From an uncultured Bacilli bacterium (GTDB taxonomy: Bacteria > Bacillota_I > Bacilli_A > RFN20 > CAG-631), in assembly GCA_934215405.1 (NCBI GenBank), contig CAKPZU010000030.1, positions 1 through 18,697 on the forward strand: a stretch of 18,697 nucleotides of DNA, in the 5' to 3' direction. Position 1 is the stretch's first letter. Each line of letters opens with the position of its first letter. Below are positions 12,817 through 18,697 of this stretch, in pieces. The notes under the pieces were generated by a model. The model was not told where the DNA came from. It was given only the letters and a program-made list of their open reading frames with translations, and searched no databases. The position numbers and the translations under genes are program-made.

Positions 12817-15144
12817 ATGAAAGAAAATATTGAAGATTATATCATAACAACTTTAAACTTTAGAATTTCTTTTATTAGTAGGGAATTATTTAGAATTGAA
12901 ACTCAAAACTATTTAGATGAAAAGACCCAATCTGTAATAAATAGGTCGTTAATTGAAAGCTTCTTAATTGATTTTGAAGAAAAAAATGACACTTATATCT
13001 TTAAAACAGAAAAAATTGAAGCAACTATTTCAAAAAATGGTATTGTTAAAGAAATATATTTAAAAGAAACTAAAACGCATGTTAGTGATTTTCACTCCTA
13101 TAATTTAAAGGGAACTGCAAGAACACTTGATGGTGTCAATGGAGGGTGTAAATTAAGCGATGGAGTTTGCTCAAAAAATGGTGTGGCAGTGCTTGATGAC
13201 TCAAAATCACTTGTTTTAATAAATGATGAATTATTCCCTCGTAAGGAATGTACTGATTTATATTATTTTGCCTATGGAAATAACTATTTTGCAGCCATAA
13301 AGGCTTTATATCATTTAACAGGTAGTATGCCACTAATTCCAAAATACGCTTTAGGAAACTGGTGGAGTAGATACCATGAATATACTGAAAAGGAATATGA
13401 TGAATTAATCTTAAAATTTGAGGACAAGCGTATTCCTATTAACGTTTCAGTAATAGATATGGATTGGCATTATGTAAATAACTATGCCAAATTTAGAGAT
13501 GATTCCTTATTTACTAAAGAAGAGCTAAATGATAAAAAAATACAAAATGATTATTATGATGGTTGGACTGGCTATACCTGGAATAAGGATTTATTCCCAA
13601 ATTACAAAAGATTTTTAAATTTCTTACATAAGCATAATTTAAAGGTTACTTTAAATCTACATCCACATTCTGGAGTTAGAAAATATGAAGAAGCTTTTAA
13701 TGACATGGCTAAGGAGTTAAATATTGATCCAAATACTATTAATACTATTCCATTTGATATTGCATCAAAGGAATTTATTAACGCTTATTTAAAGGTACTT
13801 CATCACCCATATGAAGATGCAGGTGTTAACTTCTGGTGGATTGATTGGCAGCAAGGCACTAATAGTAAAATGAAAGATTTAGATCCATTATGGTCATTAA
13901 ATCATTATCATTATATAGATAACGATAGAAGCAATAACCGACCTTTAATTCTTTCACGCTATTCAGGACCTGGAAGCCATCGCTATCCTTTAGGATTTTC
14001 TGGAGATACATACATTTCCTGGGAAGCCTTAAATTTCCAACCATATTTTACTGCAACTGCTACAAATATTGGCTATACTTGGTGGAGCCATGATATTGGT
14101 GGTCATATGAATGGTATTAAGGACAATGAATTATATTTAAGATGGCTACAACTTGGCGTATTTTCACCAATTAATAGATTACATTCAACTAAAAATATTT
14201 TCTCAGGAAAGGAACCTTGGAAATACAATTTAGAAACTGAAAGAATTGCTACTAATTATTTAAGACTTAGGAAGAAATTAATTCCTTATCTTTATTCAAT
14301 TAATTATAAAATGGCTAAATATGGTGATGTTTTAGTTACTCCATTATATTATTTATATAAAGAGGAAGAAGCTTATAACTTTAAAAATGAATTCTTCTTT
14401 GGAAGTGAATTATTAGTTTCACCTATTACTAGTAAGACAAATAAGATAACATCCCTTGCTGGTGTTAAAACATATATTCCTGAGGGTAGATTTACTGATA
14501 TATTTACAAATAGAATATATCATGGAAGACAAATAACAACATTATATAGAGAAATAGATTATATTCCAGTTCTTGCAAAAGAAGGAGCCATTATTCCAAC
14601 ATTTGTTGATGATAAAACTAACAATATTGATAATAATCAAGATTTAGAAATTTTAGTATATAGAGGAAATAATACATTTACTTTATATGAGGATGATGGT
14701 GAAACAAAAGATTATCAAATCGGAAAATATTCATTAAGGACATTAAGTATTAATGAAGAAAATAATACAATCACCTTTAAAATCACTAAAAATTCTAATG
14801 CTTATAGTGATTGCTTATATAAGCGAAATATTATCGTCAGTTTTAAGGATGTAGTAAAAGCACATGTAAGCTGTAATGTTGATTTTAAAATATTAAGAAA
14901 TAAAAATAATGTTTGCGTTTCATTTAATGATACAAATGAAGATGTAGTGTTTACTTTAACTAATTATAAGGCCTTAACAAATAAAAACACAAAAGAAGCC
15001 TTAATTGATTTAACTAGTAAGTTTGAAATGCAAAACGATATTAAAAATGATTTATTTTTAGAAACTATTAAGACATTAAAAGTTAAAAAAGGCTTAGCTA
15101 AGCATTTGAGTGGCCCTATCAAAGAAATCTTAAAATTAAAATAA
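12817..15144 (+). CDS. Glycoside hydrolase family 31 alpha-glycosidase, cytoplasmic
   Basis: The 775-residue protein has the GH31 order: an N-terminal beta domain (about 1-170), a (beta/alpha)8 barrel (about 172-520) with VIDMDWH (212-218), the nucleophile segment FWWIDWQQG (Asp343), SRYSGPGSHRYPLGFSGD (Asp397 as acid/base), WWSHDIGGH (422-430) and INRLHST, then C-terminal beta domains including a DUF5110-like piece with LYEDDGET. It should release a terminal alpha-linked sugar with retention. After the nucleophile the chain reads Trp-Gln-Gln instead of the common Met-Asn-Glu, so it belongs to a divergent subgroup, and the substrate (alpha-glucoside, alpha-xyloside, alpha-galactoside or alpha-GalNAc type) is open. 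It has no signal peptide, so it would act on sugars already imported, possibly by the ABC system at 3982-8190. It is alone in its transcript. Confidence 0.92.
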   Translation: MKENIEDYIITTLNFRISFISRELFRIETQNYLDEKTQSVINRSLIESFLIDFEEKNDTYIFKTEKIEATISKNGIVKEIYLKETKTHVSDFHSYNLKGTARTLDGVNGGCKLSDGVCSKNGVAVLDDSKSLVLINDELFPRKECTDLYYFAYGNNYFAAIKALYHLTGSMPLIPKYALGNWWSRYHEYTEKEYDELILKFEDKRIPINVSVIDMDWHYVNNYAKFRDDSLFTKEELNDKKIQNDYYDGWTGYTWNKDLFPNYKRFLNFLHKHNLKVTLNLHPHSGVRKYEEAFNDMAKELNIDPNTINTIPFDIASKEFINAYLKVLHHPYEDAGVNFWWIDWQQGTNSKMKDLDPLWSLNHYHYIDNDRSNNRPLILSRYSGPGSHRYPLGFSGDTYISWEALNFQPYFTATATNIGYTWWSHDIGGHMNGIKDNELYLRWLQLGVFSPINRLHSTKNIFSGKEPWKYNLETERIATNYLRLRKKLIPYLYSINYKMAKYGDVLVTPLYYLYKEEEAYNFKNEFFFGSELLVSPITSKTNKITSLAGVKTYIPEGRFTDIFTNRIYHGRQITTLYREIDYIPVLAKEGAIIPTFVDDKTNNIDNNQDLEILVYRGNNTFTLYEDDGETKDYQIGKYSLRTLSINEENNTITFKITKNSNAYSDCLYKRNIIVSFKDVVKAHVSCNVDFKILRNKNNVCVSFNDTNEDVVFTLTNYKALTNKNTKEALIDLTSKFEMQNDIKNDLFLETIKTLKVKKGLAKHLSGPIKEILKLK

Positions 15145-15150
15145 CAAATT

Positions 15151-15178
15151 AAAAAGCTCGTATATGAGCTTTTTAGTT
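15151..15178. terminator. Bidirectional Rho-independent terminator
   Basis: AAAAAGCTC (15151-15159) pairs with GAGCTTTTT (15166-15174) over a 6-base loop; the A and T tracts let it work both ways. It lies 7 bases after the GH31 stop and 9 bases from the convergent metallophosphoesterase stop. Confidence 0.88.
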
Positions 15179-15182
15179 TGTC

Positions 15183-16922
15183 TTAATATTTAAATGTAAT
15201 TCTTAGCATTTCACTTCTTCCTATAGTACGAAGTGGAAATCCCCAAGCTCCATAGCCACGAGTTACATATAAAGTAAAATCACCATCTTTATAAAGACCA
15301 TTGGTTTTATTTGATTTGTAATAGTATTTATAATATAAATTAACTAAATAATTAGCTGGCCATAATTGACCATTATGAGTATGCCCAGATAATTGTAATG
15401 TGGCATTAGCTTCTATACTATCTTTATAATCTTGAGGCTGGTGATCTAAAACAATTAAAGGTAATGAAACGCTCTTATCTATAATACTATCTAAACTTCG
15501 TCTATTTTTATAAATAGCATCAAGCCTTCCTACAACTTGGATTTTATTATCAATAATAACACTTTCATCAATTAAAAAGTTAATATTTGTATTTGCATAA
15601 AACTCTTTTACATCATTATAAGGATTATATTCATATTCATGATTTCCACTAATAGCATAGACACCATATTTAGCTTTAATAGCGTTCATATTCTCTTTAA
15701 AATAAGAAGCATCAAGATGTTTAATTTTATTATCAAATATATCACCTAATAAAAATACAACATCTGCTTGCTCTTTATTAATTCTATCCTTTAGCTTGAC
15801 TAAATTAATATTAGTACCAGTTGAACCATAATGGACATCACTAACAGCTATAATTTTCATAGAATTATTACCATTTCCAGCACTAAATCTTGTTATTTTA
15901 TAATTATTTAAATTAACCATGCCAATACTTGAAATTATTAAACTTGAAATTAATGATACTAAAAGCACTAATGATTTAGTCTTGCCTGTTTTAAACACTT
16001 CTTTTTTACTAATTAAATAAGCAATTAATCTTATTAATGTTAAAACTAATAATGACAAAATAAAATAAATATATATAGCTGCAACTATAAAGCCACAAGA
16101 TGATAAAAAGGAAACAAATTTACTTGAAGATTTATGCATATAATCAATGCAAGAAATAATAGGTAAAATTAAGCTTACTAAAAATACTATTACGCCTATT
16201 CTTTTAAACTTGTAAAGTGATTTATACAAAAATCTTGCAAATAAAACAACTATTACAATAAATATTACGATTCCTATCATAAATAATGATAGCTCTAATG
16301 ATTTATCAAATTCATATAATTCCTTATATTTACCACCATTTTTAATAATTAAAATTGCTGTAAAAATTAAATCTAAAATAAATAAAACTAAAAAAGTAAT
16401 TACAATTGGCAAATGATATTTAGATGGAATTTTATCTACTAGCATTTTTAATAATGGTACTATAAAGATTAAAATTATTGTACCAAGTATTCCCCAAATG
16501 GCTGCCACACTAATACTTACATAACCAAATGATAAAGGCATCATTCCATCATATGACCATAATTTTTGGCCAACTAATTTTTCAAAGACATTTCCAACAA
16601 CATATTCAACTAACGATATACCAATTCCTATCGTAAAAAAGCAAATTAAGATGCTTTTAAGTGATAGCTTGGGTGTTTTAATATAGCATAAGCCAAAGAA
16701 AACACAAAAGAAATATATAGGTAAAAATGGTCCAATTAAAAATCCTCTATCATATAATTTTCCATTAGGCCAAACATAATCAAGCAATGTTTCATAAAAA
16801 AAAGCAACAACACCAACAAGCAAAGCTATAAAAAATATATCGAATAAGTTCTTTTTGTCAATTGTAACAAAAGGAAATCTTTTTTTATATTGTATATCAA
16901 AGCAATTTCCAATATTAAACAA
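15183..16922 (-). CDS. Membrane protein: CmpB-like domain fused to YkuE-type metallophosphoesterase
   Basis: This is a 579-residue protein. Residues about 28-190 hold hydrophobic segments with YDRGFLIGPFLPIY (57-70), VEYVVGNVFEKL and a WSYD motif, the pattern of the 'putative ABC-transporter type IV' CmpB-like family. Further membrane spans lie near 172-193, 212-230, 243-260, 275-303 and 316-336. Residues 355-579 form a calcineurin-like metallophosphoesterase with the metal ligands SDVHYG (Asp362, His364), GDIFD (Asp394), GNHEY (Asn427, His428), DHQP (His494) and GHTHNGQ (His514, His516), so it looks active. Relatives with a membrane N-terminus (YkuE/YaeI) cleave phosphate from lipid-linked or nucleotide substrates. 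The start codon is TTG, backed by AAGGAGG 7 bases upstream, and no ATG lies nearby. Its position next to the unknown surface-protein gene suggests an envelope role. Substrate and topology are undetermined. Confidence 0.85.
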   Translation of the reverse strand: MFNIGNCFDIQYKKRFPFVTIDKKNLFDIFFIALLVGVVAFFYETLLDYVWPNGKLYDRGFLIGPFLPIYFFCVFFGLCYIKTPKLSLKSILICFFTIGIGISLVEYVVGNVFEKLVGQKLWSYDGMMPLSFGYVSISVAAIWGILGTIILIFIVPLLKMLVDKIPSKYHLPIVITFLVLFILDLIFTAILIIKNGGKYKELYEFDKSLELSLFMIGIVIFIVIVVLFARFLYKSLYKFKRIGVIVFLVSLILPIISCIDYMHKSSSKFVSFLSSCGFIVAAIYIYFILSLLVLTLIRLIAYLISKKEVFKTGKTKSLVLLVSLISSLIISSIGMVNLNNYKITRFSAGNGNNSMKIIAVSDVHYGSTGTNINLVKLKDRINKEQADVVFLLGDIFDNKIKHLDASYFKENMNAIKAKYGVYAISGNHEYEYNPYNDVKEFYANTNINFLIDESVIIDNKIQVVGRLDAIYKNRRSLDSIIDKSVSLPLIVLDHQPQDYKDSIEANATLQLSGHTHNGQLWPANYLVNLYYKYYYKSNKTNGLYKDGDFTLYVTRGYGAWGFPLRTIGRSEMLRITFKY

Positions 16923-16929
16923 AATAATA

Positions 16930-16936
16930 CCTCCTT
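16930..16936 (-). promoter_or_regulatory. Ribosome binding site supporting a TTG start
   Basis: AAGGAGG on the minus strand is 7 bases before the TTG at 16922-16920. The next in-frame methionine is at about residue 127, after three membrane segments, so TTG is the credible start. Confidence 0.85.
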
Positions 16937-16952
16937 AAAAATTAACAAATAT

Positions 16953-16980
16953 ATTTTAACACAAAACAAATAAAATACAA
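16953..16980 (-). promoter_or_regulatory. Candidate promoter of the metallophosphoesterase gene
   Basis: On the minus strand TTGTAT (16975-16980) and TAAAAT (16953-16958) are 16 bases apart, and the -10 is preceded by TG in the extended position. The predicted start near 16946 precedes the ribosome site by about 10 bases. Confidence 0.5.
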
Positions 16981-17044
16981 AATGACACATCTTCTATTTA
17001 ATTGTGCTAATTATTAATTAGTTTTAAAAGTTTCTTTTAATTAT

Positions 17045-17050
17045 TATAAT
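17045..17050 (+). promoter_or_regulatory. Candidate -10 box of the right-edge paralogue
   Basis: TATAAT lies 42 bases before the ATG at 17092 and would give a leader of about 35 bases with AAGGAG at 17076-17081. The -35 is weak. A CTAATTA-T-TAATTAG palindrome (17007-17021) lies just upstream. Confidence 0.35.
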
Positions 17051-17091
17051 TTTTAATTATAATTATCTTGTAAAAAAGGAGTTTTATACTT

Positions 17092-18697
17092 ATGGATAAA
17101 ATATTAAGATTTTCTTCAATAATTGATTTTTTTTCAAAAAACGATTTAACATTTAGCTATACTATGGAGGTGCCATATACTGATACCTATAGTGTTGAAT
17201 TTAAAAACCTACAAAGCGTAATTATTTTAGATGATAATAATAAAGAAATAATTAATTCAAGCAAATCATTTAAAATAGATTTAGTAAAAGGTCAAAGAAT
17301 AGTTGTTGTTGTAAATAGAGCCACTTCAACAAATATTAATATTAAAGTTAGTGCTATTCATAATAAGGCTATATTGCCATATGAGCCTTATAATCAAGTT
17401 AACACAAGAAAACTTAGAACTCATGGAAATAGTAGTGTTGATCCATTAACACCAGCAGAGATATTGGCAATTAAAAGAGATGATGGAAATGGTTTATATA
17501 TCAACTGTAACAATCCAGAAAAGCTAACTAAGGATGATATTGGTAAAGCTTTATCAAGGGTTGATATTTCCAATAAAAAGGTTTTCTTTACCTTTGAGCA
17601 TAATAATTTAGATGAACCATTTTATTATGGATATCAAGTAAAAAATACTGGTAATGAGGATATTTATATTACCGTTTTAAATATGGGCTTTCAATTAGAT
17701 GGTCAAGGCTGTTGGCTAGGCGAAAAAGAATGGGTTGATTTTTATAATGCTAACTTTAGATATGATGGCACACTATGGAGTGATAAGCAAAGGGAAACCT
17801 TTATAGCATATTTTAATTTTTCAAACAATTATAAAGCACCAAGATATCAACCAGTTACCTATAGAATTCCAAAAAACAAATATATTTATGTAATGGGTGG
17901 TACTACTAAGGATGCTTATAAGCATATTAATGTTTTTAAAACAGCAAATAAAAAGGTAAGTGGTGGTTGCTCTAATGGCGTCGTTTTATTTGATGTTGTT
18001 GGAAAGGCTGAAGGTTCATTCTTTGTTTATACTGACGAAAAGCAAATATTAAACAATAACACACATCAAGGATATATAGTAAATAGAAATGATCATGATT
18101 ATGGCTCACAATATGTCGGCTATGATACTTGCCATGGTGTCGTTGATACAAATATTACCTTTACATTTAATGATTTAACGCCAAGCCAGGATTTACCAGT
18201 AAAATTTTATAATTATCATGATGATGATTTAAAAGCCAAAATTGGTAAGCCATATTTAAAGTTAAATAGTACACCACATTTAGTTGAAAAAAAATATTGG
18301 GTAACTCATATTAATCCTCAAGAAACATATGATGGTGTTGGAACTGATATGACTAAATACTATACTATAAATGATAAAAATGAAAATATTTGTATAGATG
18401 CTGATCATTTAGATGGCCATGGAAGAGTTTCAAATATAGGAAACTGGATGATGGATTATATGGATTATTTCACATTTGTAAATCAAGGTGATAAGGATAG
18501 AACTATCAATATAAACATGAAAAATACTGGCTCGTTATGTGTTTTGATTCGTGATAAAAATGGCAAATTAATTAAATCTTCACCAATGTTTACAATTATG
18601 ATGAAACCAACAGATAAAACTAAAGATTATTACTTAGATAATGATTTTAATTATAGTGTTGTAATTAAAGCCCATTCAATAAAGCAATTCATTATAG
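17092..18697 (+). CDS. Unrecognised beta-rich protein without signal peptide, cut by right edge; paralogue of the 10821-12611 lipoprotein
   Basis: The reading frame from the ATG at 17092 stays open for 535 codons to the edge. AAGGAG is 10 bases upstream, and an in-frame TAA at 17071-17073 forbids a longer N-terminus. The protein begins MDKILRFSSIIDFFSKND, with no hydrophobic core or lipobox, whereas the paralogue has a clear lipoprotein signal. The homology covers nearly the whole chain. Over residues 134-223 I count 54 identities in 90 ungapped positions with residues 168-257 of the lipoprotein. Shared blocks include NCNNPEK, FFTFEHNN, DIYITV, YRIPKNKYIYVMGGTT, YGSQYVGYD, WVTHINP and GTDMTKY. 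It may be cytoplasmic, exported by another route, or a copy that lost its signal peptide. The C-terminus is unseen. I do not know the function. Confidence 0.75.
   Translation, partial: MDKILRFSSIIDFFSKNDLTFSYTMEVPYTDTYSVEFKNLQSVIILDDNNKEIINSSKSFKIDLVKGQRIVVVVNRATSTNINIKVSAIHNKAILPYEPYNQVNTRKLRTHGNSSVDPLTPAEILAIKRDDGNGLYINCNNPEKLTKDDIGKALSRVDISNKKVFFTFEHNNLDEPFYYGYQVKNTGNEDIYITVLNMGFQLDGQGCWLGEKEWVDFYNANFRYDGTLWSDKQRETFIAYFNFSNNYKAPRYQPVTYRIPKNKYIYVMGGTTKDAYKHINVFKTANKKVSGGCSNGVVLFDVVGKAEGSFFVYTDEKQILNNNTHQGYIVNRNDHDYGSQYVGYDTCHGVVDTNITFTFNDLTPSQDLPVKFYNYHDDDLKAKIGKPYLKLNSTPHLVEKKYWVTHINPQETYDGVGTDMTKYYTINDKNENICIDADHLDGHGRVSNIGNWMMDYMDYFTFVNQGDKDRTININMKNTGSLCVLIRDKNGKLIKSSPMFTIMMKPTDKTKDYYLDNDFNYSVVIKAHSIKQFII

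Noticed and set aside
13136..13342. Minus-strand frames at 13136-13342 and 13859-14044
   Set aside because: Both are shadows of the GH31 gene, whose catalytic motifs are in the plus frame.
17030..17070. Direct repeat of AATTATAATT-like words before the right-edge gene
   Set aside because: Simple AT-rich repetition is expected by chance at this base composition; no regular array.

Overview
The window is strongly AT-rich Gram-positive-type DNA. It has lipoproteins with lipobox cysteines, strong AGGAGG-like ribosome binding sites, compact same-strand operons separated by Rho-independent hairpins, and a perfect match to the Firmicute cre consensus. Tryptophan is always TGG, and no readable gene uses TGA either as a sense codon or as its stop. 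This points to a low-GC Bacilli/Erysipelotrichia/'RF39-Mollicutes'-like, probably host-associated, bacterium using the standard code. That placement is inference. No rRNA, tRNA, CRISPR array, IS element or prophage gene was seen, and no gene-free stretch exceeds 300 bases.

Layout. (1) 1-2194, minus strand: a MATE-family exporter followed 6 bases later by a PlsC-like acyltransferase that runs off the left edge. (2) 2303-3721, minus: a phosphohexomutase (phosphoglucomutase/phosphomannomutase type) ending in a weak terminator. (3) 3860-9562, plus: a carbohydrate-type ABC import operon. Its promoter has a cre operator exactly between -35 and -10. The genes are a lipoprotein substrate-binding protein, a stem-loop, a double-length fused permease and an ATPase, then a terminator hairpin and a ROK-like sugar-kinase-fold protein. 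(4) 9602-10435: a Cof-type HAD phosphatase with its own extended -10 promoter. (5) 10462-10812: a cold-shock protein with a hairpin at its predicted transcript start and a bidirectional terminator. (6) 10821-12611, minus: a large beta-rich lipoprotein of a family I do not recognise. (7) 12817-15144, plus: a cytoplasmic family-31 alpha-glycosidase. (8) 15183-16922, minus: a multi-pass membrane protein joining a CmpB-like domain to a metallophosphoesterase, starting at TTG. (9) 17092 to the right edge, plus: a paralogue of the unknown lipoprotein that has no signal peptide.

How they may work together (inference): the binding protein, fused permease and ATPase resemble 'iron(III)-type' importers in architecture. 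However, the cre-controlled promoter, the sugar-importer-like end of the ATPase, and the adjoining ROK-like, HAD phosphatase, phosphohexomutase and GH31 genes all point to uptake and processing of a sugar, oligosaccharide or sugar phosphate, as known for AfuABC. The most novel material is the pair of long paralogues around the GH31 and metallophosphoesterase genes (one surface-anchored, one apparently without an export signal), and the CmpB-metallophosphoesterase fusion.
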